From assembly GCF_042686195.1 (NCBI RefSeq), contig NZ_JBHUOQ010000001.1, positions 1,240,001-1,304,000 on the forward strand: DNA of 64,000 bases. Reading direction: 5' to 3'. The notes beneath the pieces were generated by a model that was given only the letters and a program-made list of their open reading frames with translations, was not told the origin of the DNA and did no database searches. Source of the DNA: Corticicoccus populi (lineage in GTDB: Bacteria; Bacillota; Bacilli; Staphylococcales; Salinicoccaceae). Of this stretch, positions 9,117 through 17,450 are shown one piece after another (position 1 is the stretch's first letter; the number at the start of each line of letters is the position of its first letter). A program made the position numbers and the translations under genes.

Positions 9117-9173
9117 ATCCTCCCGGAATTTAAAGTTATCCTGATACGGATACTTTTCCAGGAGGTTTTTTTA
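9117..9173 (+). terminator. Terminator after the small membrane protein gene
   Basis: Outer stem CCTCC...GGAGG with an inner stem TATCC/GGATA, followed by TTTTTTT. It starts within 10 nt of the stop codon. Confidence 0.7.
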
Positions 9174-9297
9174 TTTTATTCTGTTCAAAAAATGCGGATG
9201 ACGCCGTCTCAGCACAGAACTCCCCTTCAATATTTCTATTAAAGTTTTAAACTTTGTATTTTCATGCCCTCCTAAAAGTTATATACTAATATTTAAA

Positions 9298-9312
9298 TGA
9301 TAATAATTCTCA
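9298..9312 (+). promoter_or_regulatory. Candidate Fur box upstream of the esterase gene
   Basis: TGATAATAATTCTCA matches the 7-1-7 Fur palindrome TGATAATnATTATCA with one mismatch. It lies about 11 nt downstream of a possible -10 element TATACT (9282-9287) and 32 nt before the start codon, a position where a bound repressor would block transcription. An AT-rich background makes chance matches possible. Confidence 0.5.
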
Positions 9313-9343
9313 ATTAAATACAACTTCCCTTAGGAGGGATTTA

Positions 9344-10045
9344 ATGATCAATAGAAATATTAAATTCATATGGAATGAAAGAGAAGTCTCCATTTTACTG
9401 CCGAAAAATTACTTTTCGGCACCTAATCAGAGATTCCCGGCAGTCATTACACAGGATGGCGATTATCTTTTCAAGCGGTACAGAGTCACACAGCCGGACG
9501 TCATTTTTATCGGCCTCAGCCCCCTCGACCGTGACACGGAATATACGCCGTGGGACGCAGAAACTGATGTCGGCAATTATACAGGAAAAGCGGACGCATA
9601 TCTTCAGATGCTGACGCAGGATTTTATACCCTTTCTCATCGAATCCTACAGAATTGACGAAAATGATATCGGTATCTCAGGCGGCTCATTCGGTGCGCTC
9701 GTGTCTTTATACGCCTTACTGAATTACGGTGATTATTTCAAACGGTATATTCTACTGTCTCCGTCGCTCTGGTACCCGGATTTTCTCGACCACATTAAAC
9801 ATAGTCCGGATATTTTGGATGAAAAACATATTTTCTGGTATGTCGGCGGTGCTGAAGCCCTTGGCAGAACAAATATTATGGGCACTATGGTACCGAACAA
9901 TAAGAAAGCCGTGTCTTTAATCAACGAAAAATTAAGCCATCCGGAATCACAGCTTATTTTCATGACGAATGATGACGGACTGCACCGCCACCGCTTCTTC
10001 ATCCGTCATTTTATCCAGGCTGCCGCTGTATATTATGGAAAATAA
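9344..10045 (+). CDS. Alpha/beta-hydrolase, esterase-D/enterochelin-esterase-like family
   Basis: Putative cytoplasmic serine esterase of 233 residues, with no signal peptide. The nucleophile is Ser115 in G-G-S-F-G after the strand D-I-G-I-S; a C-terminal histidine in L-H-R-H-R-F is a likely catalytic partner. The fold family (PF00756-type) includes siderophore trilactone esterases and acyl esterases. The Fur-like box upstream makes a role in releasing iron from a ferric siderophore an attractive guess, but no siderophore uptake or synthesis gene is next to it. RBS TTAGGAGGG is 7 nt before the ATG. Downstream lies the convergent oxidoreductase pair. Confidence 0.75.
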   Translation: MINRNIKFIWNEREVSILLPKNYFSAPNQRFPAVITQDGDYLFKRYRVTQPDVIFIGLSPLDRDTEYTPWDAETDVGNYTGKADAYLQMLTQDFIPFLIESYRIDENDIGISGGSFGALVSLYALLNYGDYFKRYILLSPSLWYPDFLDHIKHSPDILDEKHIFWYVGGAEALGRTNIMGTMVPNNKKAVSLINEKLSHPESQLIFMTNDDGLHRHRFFIRHFIQAAAVYYGK

Positions 10046-10161
10046 ATTCTAAGTTCCGTCGGTATCACACCACAGTATACTTCACCCTCACTCTCGGCCT
10101 TGATATATTCCAGCCGCGCGTCTTTGCCGGGCTTGAGACCGAGTGGCGGCTTTCACAACAA

Positions 10162-10195
10162 AGCACCCCTGGAGCTGAGTCAGCTCCAGGGGTGC
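10162..10195 (-). terminator. Terminator of the GMC oxidoreductase operon
   Basis: Almost perfect stem AGCACCCCTGGAGCTGA / TCAGCTCCAGGGGTGCT, followed on the reverse strand by TTGTTGT. It is 8 nt after the stop at 10204. It may also stop read-through from the convergent esterase gene. The stretch 10046-10161 between the two genes holds nothing else that I can recognise. Confidence 0.75.
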
Positions 10196-10203
10196 TCTTC
10201 ATA

Positions 10204-11934
10204 TTAATCTTCGAGACGTCTTTGATCTCTGCTGTATTCAATAACACCTTCTGCACAACGGTATGCCAGTGCGCCGACTGTTGCAGTCGGGTTGTAGCCG
10301 CTGTTATGCGCGAAGTTCCCTGCACCGACAACAAACAGATTATCTCTGTCCCAGTGCTGAAGGTAGTTGTTAACTACACTGATTTCAGGGTCATCTCCCA
10401 TGACAGTACCGCCTGTGTTATGCGTGGACTGATAAGGGACAATATTGTAGTCTCCGAGGTCGCCGTTCACGACAACTTCAGATGCACCCATTTCCTCTAA
10501 AATTTCACCGCTTCGTTCCGCAAGATATCTATGACGCTCACGGTCCATATCAGTGAAGTTATAAGTCAACTGTACAAGTGGTACGCCGTATACATCATCA
10601 TAATCTTCATCGATATCCAGATAGTTGTCTTTATGCGGTGAAGTCGCACACTGACCTGATACGCTCAGTGTAGATGTATAGTTCTTGATTGTTTCCTGTT
10701 TAAACTCAGAACCGAATGCTTTTGTATCCGGGCGTACAGTATTAGACTGAATCGGACGTGCACCGGTCTGTGTAACCGTAATGTTACCACCGTGCAGGAA
10801 GTCAAGGTCCTCATGGTCAAATTCATCACCATTATAGTCATCAAGTGCCATACCAAGTGCACCTGCACCCATGAATGAATTGAACTGCTCATCGTCAAAG
10901 AAACCTGTTGAGCCGCCGAAAGTCTGGTAACAGTAGTTACGGCCAAGTGTTCCTTCTTCTGTTTCAGGATCATACTGTTCCCCGATGTCTGAAACGCGGA
11001 GTAATTTATAGTTATTAAATACATAGCTTGTCAGTGCCACGATATCCGCAGGCTGGATGTACTCTTCGCCTGTTCTGACATCAACAAAACGAACACCGCT
11101 TACTAATGAATCATCATCTTCATCTGTAATGATTTCAACAACATTCGCATTCGTACGGATTTCAAAGTTGCCTGTTTCAAGCGCAGTCGGAATCACTGTT
11201 GTTTCCGGTGTTGATTTCGCATTATACTCACATGCAAAACGTTCACAGAAACCACAGTACTGACACGGACTTAATGTCTGACCGTCCGGGTTGGTATACT
11301 GTTCTGAAAGGTTCGCCGACGGAAGCATATGTGTATGCAGCCCCATACCGAGTGTTGCATCTTTAAATTTCTTAAGTATTGGTGTTTCCATCATCGGCGG
11401 TGTCGGGAATGGATTTGAACGATGTCCGCCAAGTGGATTTTCTTCACCTGAAATCCCGCATGTCTGATCCATACGGTCAAAATACGGCTCCAGTTCATCA
11501 TATGTGATTCCCCAGTTCTGCCAGCGGTAGCCGTCACTTTCACCGAGTTTGTCCGCACCATAACGTTCTTCTGTCATGGACTGAATTTCAAAGTCATACG
11601 GCAGGAATCTCCAGTGCTGGCCGTTCCAGTGTGTACCTGAACCGCCGACATTTGAACCCAGAAGGAATGAACCCATCTGTCTCATCGGGAGTGCCCGTTC
11701 GTCTCTGTTATTTCTGAATGTTAAAGTCTCTTTTGATACATCCTGCATCAATCCGTATCTGATACCGTAACGGAATTCATCATGAATGTGCTGATAGTCA
11801 TCGACTGAACGCTGAACTCCGCGCTCAAGTCCCATTACCGTGAGTCCTTCTTTTGCTGCTTCAGCTGCGATAATACCGCCGGTCCAGCCGACACCGACTG
11901 TGACAACATCTACTTTATCTAATGTTTCAACCAT
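10204..11934 (-). CDS. GMC-family flavoprotein oxidoreductase (gluconate 2-dehydrogenase large-subunit-like)
   Basis: FAD-dependent dehydrogenase acting on a sugar, sugar acid or alcohol. 576 residues. The N-terminal Rossmann motif is G-V-G-W-T-G at residues 14-19, ending at the acidic residue in G-L-E-R-G. The C-terminal GMC segment has H-N-S-G-Y-N-P-T. Four cysteines at 224, 227, 230 and 235 (C-x2-C-x2-C-x4-C) could bind an iron-sulfur cluster, as a [3Fe-4S] cluster does in related three-subunit dehydrogenases. It has no signal peptide of its own. The gene 47 nt upstream encodes a subunit with a Tat signal, so export as a folded complex is likely. The usual membrane cytochrome c subunit is not encoded here. 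Confidence 0.85.
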   Translation of the reverse strand: MVETLDKVDVVTVGVGWTGGIIAAEAAKEGLTVMGLERGVQRSVDDYQHIHDEFRYGIRYGLMQDVSKETLTFRNNRDERALPMRQMGSFLLGSNVGGSGTHWNGQHWRFLPYDFEIQSMTEERYGADKLGESDGYRWQNWGITYDELEPYFDRMDQTCGISGEENPLGGHRSNPFPTPPMMETPILKKFKDATLGMGLHTHMLPSANLSEQYTNPDGQTLSPCQYCGFCERFACEYNAKSTPETTVIPTALETGNFEIRTNANVVEIITDEDDDSLVSGVRFVDVRTGEEYIQPADIVALTSYVFNNYKLLRVSDIGEQYDPETEEGTLGRNYCYQTFGGSTGFFDDEQFNSFMGAGALGMALDDYNGDEFDHEDLDFLHGGNITVTQTGARPIQSNTVRPDTKAFGSEFKQETIKNYTSTLSVSGQCATSPHKDNYLDIDEDYDDVYGVPLVQLTYNFTDMDRERHRYLAERSGEILEEMGASEVVVNGDLGDYNIVPYQSTHNTGGTVMGDDPEISVVNNYLQHWDRDNLFVVGAGNFAHNSGYNPTATVGALAYRCAEGVIEYSRDQRRLED

Positions 11935-11981
11935 ATTGTGTTTCCCCCATTAATAACTACTTTAAATTAAATTCGCTGAAC

Positions 11982-12767
11982 CTAGTGACTGCCGCCGTAT
12001 AATGGCAGCGGCTCAATTTCCTGGAATTCGTCATTCTGGATTTCATTTACGTATGCATGCTGGTGGCCCGGGAATTTCTTCATTCTCCAGCCTTCCATAT
12101 TTCTGTTGCCGCGGTACATCGGATCACAGTAGCAGCCTTCAATCGTTGCCTGCTTTAGTAAACCGAAGAAGTGTGCACTCGTTCCGCCGACTGCAGAAAC
12201 ACCCATATCCGCTTCACCGTTCATAAATGATTCAATGATTGTATCCTGCTGGTCTGTTTCGATATTTGCGAAATCATCATCATAATCTTCATTCGCAATC
12301 GCATTCAGACGTTCAATACCTAATGTAAAGTACTGTGCACGTGTCATTCTTGCCTGATAGCCCTGTGTCGGCAGTCCTTCATGGAACGGCCCCTGCATAT
12401 ACTCTTTTGTGTTTGAACCATAGTCGCCGGCGAGCTGCATATCAAGGAAATACGGTGCGCCGAGCCCGATTGCACCCGGTCCTAAATCATCTTCAGGGAA
12501 AATTCTTTCCATTGCTGCAGCAATCGTGTCAAAATCATGCTGCTTCGTAAAGAACATCCAGCCTGGATCTTCCTCGTGGGATGCTTCCTCCTGACCCTGT
12601 TCTTCTGTATTTGTGTTTTCTGCAGCAGGCTCACTGCCGCCGTCCATTCTAAAGCCGACCAGACCGCCGAGTAATGAGCCGCCGATAATACCGCCGGTTG
12701 CGACACCCGTTGTCTTCAAAAAGTCGCGTCGTGAAAACTGTTTTTCATTCGACCCTTTTTCTGCCAT
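11982..12767 (-). CDS. Gluconate 2-dehydrogenase subunit 3-like protein with Tat signal
   Basis: Small partner subunit of the flavoprotein encoded 47 nt downstream. 261 residues. The N-terminus carries a twin-arginine signal F-S-R-R-D-F-L-K (Arg13, Arg14) followed by a glycine-rich hydrophobic stretch, then an acidic linker rich in E, N and T, then the globular domain. In the family the small subunit provides the Tat signal and carries the folded large subunit across the membrane. RBS AGGGGG precedes the ATG. With tatC at 7.8-8.6 kb, the window encodes both the substrate pair and part of the export machinery. High acidic content fits exposure to a salty exterior. Confidence 0.85.
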   Translation of the reverse strand: MAEKGSNEKQFSRRDFLKTTGVATGGIIGGSLLGGLVGFRMDGGSEPAAENTNTEEQGQEEASHEEDPGWMFFTKQHDFDTIAAAMERIFPEDDLGPGAIGLGAPYFLDMQLAGDYGSNTKEYMQGPFHEGLPTQGYQARMTRAQYFTLGIERLNAIANEDYDDDFANIETDQQDTIIESFMNGEADMGVSAVGGTSAHFFGLLKQATIEGCYCDPMYRGNRNMEGWRMKKFPGHQHAYVNEIQNDEFQEIEPLPLYGGSH

Positions 12768-12864
12768 AATAGTACCCCCTACTAAAATTATCTCAAGAAT
12801 CCTTATCCTGCCTGAGACATTGTATACTATATAATAATACTACTAAAAAAACGGCTTGTACATA

Positions 12865-13632
12865 TCATTTTCCCGTATTTAAATTTCGAAAATCCCCCCA
12901 TAATTCAGTTTCCAGCAGTTCAACACCGCTCTTTTTCCTCCCGACTGCCATAAATAGGATTTCTTTACCATTCACAACCCTTATCCACCAGTAGTTATCA
13001 TTTTCATATACACCGTCAAACGTAACTTTATTTCCTGTATTAACGGTCCTTTTTTTACTGCCTGTGAGCCCTGGATAATTCCTTACATTAATTTTATTCC
13101 GGGGAATAAAATCCCCCTTCAAACGAATCTTATCCGGATACTGTTCTTCTTCCACATTTATTTTCAGCGGGTTGATGCCTGTACACACAAAATTTTTCTC
13201 ACCCTTGATAAAACCGTATTTTTGAAACTGAATATGGAGATGGGAAGCCATCGGTACATTATCATAATTCGTGCCGGACTGATATCCAATCACATCCCCC
13301 TGTTTCACAGCCTGTCCGATTTTCACCGGCAGTTTCCTCTTTAAGTGGCCGTATATCACCTGAATACCCAGTGCCTTATCTGCAATTACTACAGTGCCGC
13401 CGAAATTTCCGTAAGAAGACGTTCCCGCAGTAACAATCCCTGAACATACAGCAGGAATTTCCGCCCCGTCATGTTTTGATAAATCATATGCCCTGTGGTA
13501 GCCGCCGCAGTATTTATCATAGTTATAGCCGTTCACCGTATAATCCCGCTTCCCCCATATACCGCTCTTATATTTACCGGGGTCGCTTGTGATTTTAAAA
13601 CCTTTCTTCACTAAATAATCAATTGGGTTCAT
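12865..13632 (-). CDS. Phage-endolysin-like M23 metallopeptidase with C-terminal SH3b domain
   Basis: Predicted zinc endopeptidase cutting peptidoglycan cross-bridges or stems. 255 residues. The M23 domain (about 1-160) has ligand candidates His46 and Asp50 (H-R-A-Y-D), His96 (Y-G-H) and His131/His133 (H-L-H-I-Q). Residues about 175-250 form an SH3b-type wall-binding domain ending in an L-W-G-D-F tail. There is no signal peptide or membrane helix. As I recall it, the M23 part resembles the N-terminal domain of staphylococcal phage endolysins such as that of phage 2638A, but the central amidase domain is missing. No holin, tail or other phage gene is nearby. RBS AAAGGAGATAAAT precedes the ATG. 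Confidence 0.8.
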   Translation of the reverse strand: MNPIDYLVKKGFKITSDPGKYKSGIWGKRDYTVNGYNYDKYCGGYHRAYDLSKHDGAEIPAVCSGIVTAGTSSYGNFGGTVVIADKALGIQVIYGHLKRKLPVKIGQAVKQGDVIGYQSGTNYDNVPMASHLHIQFQKYGFIKGEKNFVCTGINPLKINVEEEQYPDKIRLKGDFIPRNKINVRNYPGLTGSKKRTVNTGNKVTFDGVYENDNYWWIRVVNGKEILFMAVGRKKSGVELLETELWGDFRNLNTGK

Positions 13633-13730
13633 ATTTATCTCCTTTAAACGTGATACTTTTTATATCGGTTTACAGAAAGATAAACGACAGCCGTTTTCAA
13701 ATTTCATCATTTGCCGAAAAAAGCGCACAA

Positions 13731-13756
13731 AAAAAGCACCTCCGGCGAGGAGGCAC
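13731..13756 (-). terminator. Terminator of the AI-2E family transporter gene
   Basis: Reverse-strand hairpin GTGCCTCC/GGAGGTGC (one mismatch or bulge) followed by TTTTTTT, 16 nt after the stop at 13772. Confidence 0.8.
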
Positions 13757-13771
13757 TTATTTCTCAAAAAT

Positions 13772-14881
13772 TTAACTGTCTGAAGACCTTACTTCGGTAA
13801 TCATTGCTTTTTTCAGGTTCTGGCGGTATCTCCAGATGTTTTGAATGATGGTTTTGACTACGGCGTATGTCGGAATCGCAATCAGCATTCCGACAAAGCC
13901 TGCGATGTTACCGGCAGCAAGAACAACCACAATAACTGTCAGCGGGTGCAGCTTCAATGACTGCCCCATGATATTCGGCGTAATCAGATTACTTTCAATC
14001 TGCTGGGCTACGAGTGTAATCAGCGCCACCCAGATAAACATAATCGGATCCTGGATGAGTGCGAGTATCGCAGCCGGAGTAAATGCCATCCACGGGCCGA
14101 CAAACGGGATAATGTTCAAGAATAATGCAAGAAGCCCGAGCAGGAGTGCATATTCAAGTCCAATCAGTGAGTATCCGATAAACAGAATTACACCGAGGAT
14201 TGAACTGACCATCAGCTGGCCTTGGATAAATGAACGCAGTGTACGGTCTACATCATATAGTAATTCAGTTAAAAACTGCTTCAATGTTCCTGAGAAAGGC
14301 GCCACTGCATTCGGGATGAATTTCTCGTGGTCTTTCAACATAAAGAAGTAGAAAAACGGAATCAAAACAATCATCAGAATAACACTGACTGTTCCGGACA
14401 CGATACTGAATGCATTACCAATCAAATTACTCAGTATTTCTCCGCTTCTGTCAATCATATCCTGACCCATTCCTGCAATATCAATATCAAACGGCATATT
14501 CTGCACGCGTTCCCGCTGAGTCATCAATGTTTGATATAAATCCAAGAGTTCCCTCTGAAGCATCGGCAGACGGTTAATCAGTGTTTGAATCTGTTCCGTT
14601 ATCATCGGTACGAGAATCATTATGAATAAAGTAATGACAATTAAAATAATTAAGAATACAGAAAGTATACTTACCGCTCTCGGTGCTTTACGCTTCTCGA
14701 GAAATGCCTGTATCGGCTGAGTGACGTAATATAACAGGCCGCCGATTAATACCGGTACAAAGACTGTCGTAATGATTGTTGCGACCGGCTGAAAGATTAC
14801 CTGCACCTGAATGACGAGCATGATGATGAGCAATGTCATAATAATTGCTACCAGGGATTGAAACCAAACCTTATTCGTCAT
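13772..14881 (-). CDS. AI-2E family transporter (UPF0118 membrane protein)
   Basis: Polytopic inner-membrane protein of 369 residues with about eight hydrophobic segments: two or three N-terminal helices, a soluble loop (about 85-150), then a C-terminal helix bundle containing P-F-V-G-P-W and G-N-I-A-G-F-V-G. Members of this family export autoinducer-2 or act as Na+/H+ antiporters, so the substrate cannot be fixed from sequence. In a likely salt-tolerant organism the antiporter role deserves equal weight. Monocistronic, with its own terminator. Confidence 0.85.
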   Translation of the reverse strand: MTNKVWFQSLVAIIMTLLIIMLVIQVQVIFQPVATIITTVFVPVLIGGLLYYVTQPIQAFLEKRKAPRAVSILSVFLIILIVITLFIMILVPMITEQIQTLINRLPMLQRELLDLYQTLMTQRERVQNMPFDIDIAGMGQDMIDRSGEILSNLIGNAFSIVSGTVSVILMIVLIPFFYFFMLKDHEKFIPNAVAPFSGTLKQFLTELLYDVDRTLRSFIQGQLMVSSILGVILFIGYSLIGLEYALLLGLLALFLNIIPFVGPWMAFTPAAILALIQDPIMFIWVALITLVAQQIESNLITPNIMGQSLKLHPLTVIVVVLAAGNIAGFVGMLIAIPTYAVVKTIIQNIWRYRQNLKKAMITEVRSSDS

Positions 14882-15044
14882 GAATTTAACTCCTTCAATT
14901 TAATATTTATACAGATTGTATCACAAAATATATCATATCACTTCAAATTTGAAGCGGGAAGTATAACATATCATGAGAAGTTCTCATAATTATGTTTCAA
15001 GCATTGTTTTTATTGGTAAAATAGGTTTGAAGGAGGAGATTATT

Positions 15045-15773
15045 ATGGATTTTGAACCTGGGAAAGTACACACTGCAGAGGTGCACTCAGAAGTATGCGG
15101 TGAAGATTTTGAAGTGCAGTATTACCTGCCGAAAAACTTTACTGATTTATATAAATACAATGTCATTATCACATTTGATTCACAGGACTTTTTCAGGTAC
15201 GGCCAGATTGAGCGGCTGTACGAACGTCTCAGGAAAAATGGAGAAATTGAACGTTCGATTATTGTCGGCATTCCTTACCCGAGTGTTGAATGGCGGAACC
15301 ATTACTTCAGTCCAAACGGAGAACATCATGAAAATATGGTCACGTTTGTCGGACGCGAACTGATTCAATGGATTGATTCCACCTTCCCGACATTGAAAAT
15401 GCCGCACTCACGTGTATTAATGGGGGAATCTCTTGCCGGGTCATTCGCTTTCAGCGTATCCCTTGCCTATCCGATGACATTCCCGCAGTCACTTGCCTTC
15501 AGCCCGTTTGTGGATAGAGACTTCATCAAACGCTTCGAGGGGGAACCGAATTTGATGCAGCTTAATCTTTATCATACGATTGGTCTCGAAGAAGATGATT
15601 TCACAACAATTATGGGAGACGAAGCGGACTTTTTAACACCAAACCGTGAGCTGAATGAATTCCTTCAGTACGAACCTTTGGAATATGAATATCATGAACT
15701 TGAAGGTGGTCATGTGTGGAAGACATGGAAACCTGAACTTGAAAAGATTCTAAAACACTATCTGCAGCAGTAA
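15045..15773 (+). CDS. yjcH: YjcH-like alpha/beta-hydrolase (putative esterase)
   Basis: Putative cytoplasmic esterase of 242 residues. The nucleophile elbow is G-E-S-L-A with Ser129; the last glycine of the usual GxSxG is alanine. A conserved histidine lies near the C-terminus in E-G-G-H-V-W. The start at 15045 is chosen because AGGAGGAGA is placed just before it; an upstream in-frame codon at 14973 has no such site. It is followed by a yjcG-like gene, the pairing known from Bacillus subtilis (yjcG-yjcH, there in the other order). Substrate unknown. It is a distant relative of the esterase at 9344-10045. Confidence 0.75.
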   Translation: MDFEPGKVHTAEVHSEVCGEDFEVQYYLPKNFTDLYKYNVIITFDSQDFFRYGQIERLYERLRKNGEIERSIIVGIPYPSVEWRNHYFSPNGEHHENMVTFVGRELIQWIDSTFPTLKMPHSRVLMGESLAGSFAFSVSLAYPMTFPQSLAFSPFVDRDFIKRFEGEPNLMQLNLYHTIGLEEDDFTTIMGDEADFLTPNRELNEFLQYEPLEYEYHELEGGHVWKTWKPELEKILKHYLQQ

Positions 15774-15838
15774 TGTATGCACTTACAATACAAATCTGAT
15801 ATACTATAGACAAACAGATTTTAGGGAGGAAGTTAAGA

Positions 15839-16348
15839 ATGAAATTTGGAGTAGCTATTTTTCCATCCAAGGAATTACAAGACAAAGTCAATCAATACCG
15901 TAAAAGATATGATTCAATGTATGCTTATATTTCACCGCATATCACAATAAAAGCGAATTTTGAAGCGGATGAATCCGATAAGGATAAAATTGTTGAATAT
16001 CTTAAAAACGTGGCGAAAGACCATCAACCGACAGAGATTAACATCAAAAAAGTTTCCAGTTTTTCTCCAACCTCTCCTGTGATCTACTTTAAAGTTGAGC
16101 CGAACGAAACACTGTCATCAATACATGATTCTCTGAATACTGATGAATTTTACGGTGAGGGCAAGCATCCGTTTGTACCGCACTTAACAATCGCGCAGGC
16201 AAGCACATCACAAGAATTTGAAGATGCACTCGGACACTTATCAATGGTCGGTATTAAACACACTGAAACACTCGATAAAATCAGCCTCTGCTACCAGCTT
16301 GAAAACGGAATGTGGCAGATTTCAGAAACATTCCGCCTGGGAGAATAA
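15839..16348 (+). CDS. yjcG: YjcG-like 2H phosphoesterase (2'-5' RNA ligase family)
   Basis: Small cytoplasmic 2H phosphoesterase of 169 residues. The two HxT motifs are P-H-I-T-I-K (near residue 40) and P-H-L-T-I-A (near residue 115), spaced as in the LigT/YjcG family, which acts on cyclic or 2'-5' phosphodiester bonds. RBS AGGGAGGAAG is 6 nt before the ATG. It may be co-transcribed with the hydrolase 65 nt upstream, although the gap looks able to hold a promoter. The cellular substrate is unknown. Confidence 0.85.
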   Translation: MKFGVAIFPSKELQDKVNQYRKRYDSMYAYISPHITIKANFEADESDKDKIVEYLKNVAKDHQPTEINIKKVSSFSPTSPVIYFKVEPNETLSSIHDSLNTDEFYGEGKHPFVPHLTIAQASTSQEFEDALGHLSMVGIKHTETLDKISLCYQLENGMWQISETFRLGE

Positions 16349-16360
16349 TATAAAATTTTC

Positions 16361-16390
16361 ACCGTCACTATTGTGGCGGTTTTTTATTTT
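16361..16390 (+). terminator. Terminator after yjcG
   Basis: Stem ACCGTCAC/GTGGCGGT with a 4-nt loop, followed by TTTTTATTTT, 12 nt past the yjcG stop. Confidence 0.85.
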
Positions 16391-16464
16391 CTGGAAGACT
16401 AAATGATGCACAGAGCCTACTCAGATTTCTGAATGCATCACAATACTGAATAACCATCACAGAT

Positions 16465-16501
16465 GAAAAAAGAGACAGACGGCCGAGTGTCGTCTGTCTC
16501 T
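16465..16501 (-). terminator. Terminator of fabI
   Basis: Stem AGAGACAGACG / CGTCTGTCTCT followed on the reverse strand by TTTTTTCAT, immediately after the fabI stop at 16508. Confidence 0.9.
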
Positions 16502-16507
16502 AAATAT

Positions 16508-17275
16508 TTATGCTGTAATGTTGGCACCTGAGTCAACGTGGAGGATTTCTCCTGTGATTCCTGATGCAAGGTCTGATAATAAGAATGCAACTGAGTTACC
16601 GACTTCAAGCTGGTCAACGTTACGCTTAAGCGGCGCACGTTCTTCAATTTCTTTAAGAATTGATTTAAATTCACCGACTGCAGATGAAGACAGCGTACGG
16701 ATTGGGCCTGCAGATACTGCGTTCACGCGGAAGCCTTGTGCGCCTAAATCAAGTGCAAGGTAACGGACACTTGATTCAAGTGCTGCTTTCGCAACGCCCA
16801 TCACGTTATAGTTCGGCATTGCGCGTTCGCCGCCGAGGTAAGTCATTGTCACTAAGCTTCCGCCTTCGTTTAAAATGCCTTTCGCATGCTTCGCAACAAT
16901 CGCGAGTGAGTAAGCACTGATATCAAGAGCAGTGTGGAAGCCTTCACGGGAAGTTTCACTGTAGCCGCCCTGAAGTTCATCTTTGTTTGCGAATGCGATA
17001 GCGTGAAGTACGCCGTCGATGCCGCCTGTTTTTTCTTTAATTTCAGTAAATGCACGTTCAACTTCTTCATCACTTGCCACGTTACATTCAACAACGATGT
17101 CATGATCACCTTCTAAATCTTTCAAAAGCTTATCGAGCTCTTTACGGAAACGTTCATTCAAAATTGTAAATACAAGTTTCGCTCCCATTTTATCAAGAGC
17201 ACGTGCAGCGCCCCAGGCAATACTGCGTTTGTTTGCTACGCCCATAATGACATAAGTTTTACCTTCTAAGTTCAT
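16508..17275 (-). CDS. fabI: Enoyl-[acyl-carrier-protein] reductase FabI
   Basis: Reduces trans-2-enoyl-ACP in the last step of each fatty-acid elongation cycle. 255 residues, the short-chain dehydrogenase fold. The catalytic Tyr156 and Lys163 (Y-N-V-M-G-V-A-K) and the second tyrosine Tyr146 correspond to S. aureus FabI Tyr157, Lys164 and Tyr147, the triclosan-binding enzyme. The N-terminal nucleotide-binding segment M-G-V-A-N-K-R-S-I-A-W is intact. Single-gene unit with a FapR-type operator about 60 nt upstream and a strong terminator, so it should be repressed by FapR when malonyl-CoA is low. Confidence 0.97.
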   Translation of the reverse strand: MNLEGKTYVIMGVANKRSIAWGAARALDKMGAKLVFTILNERFRKELDKLLKDLEGDHDIVVECNVASDEEVERAFTEIKEKTGGIDGVLHAIAFANKDELQGGYSETSREGFHTALDISAYSLAIVAKHAKGILNEGGSLVTMTYLGGERAMPNYNVMGVAKAALESSVRYLALDLGAQGFRVNAVSAGPIRTLSSSAVGEFKSILKEIEERAPLKRNVDQLEVGNSVAFLLSDLASGITGEILHVDSGANITA

Positions 17276-17336
17276 AATATAATATCTCCTTTTATAGATC
17301 TTTATTCATCTAATATGACGATTGTGTCGTTCATTT

Positions 17337-17353
17337 TTAGTACCTACTACTAA
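17337..17353 (-). promoter_or_regulatory. FapR operator upstream of fabI
   Basis: TTAGTACCTACTACTAA is a near-palindrome matching the FapR consensus TTAGTACCTgnTACTAA known from Bacillus and Staphylococcus. It lies 62 nt upstream of the fabI start. A second copy lies upstream of fabH in this window. Confidence 0.85.
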
Positions 17354-17381
17354 TTTACTAATAAAAATTAAGAATTGCAAC

Positions 17382-17425
17382 TAAAAAGACAGATTAATTC
17401 ACTTTTATAGAAATCTCTTAATCTG
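17382..17425 (-). terminator. Weak terminator after mgtE
   Basis: Reverse-strand arms CAGATTAA and TTAATCTG with a 20-nt loop, followed by TCTTTTTAG, starting 26 nt after the mgtE stop. The long loop and AT-rich stem make it a weak candidate. Confidence 0.45.
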
Positions 17426-17450
17426 ATGTTCATCATACATTAATACATCT

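Noticed and set aside
10065..10334. Reverse frame downstream of the oxidoreductase
   Set aside because: It overlaps the end of the oxidoreductase in another frame and runs through the terminator hairpin, so it is a shadow.
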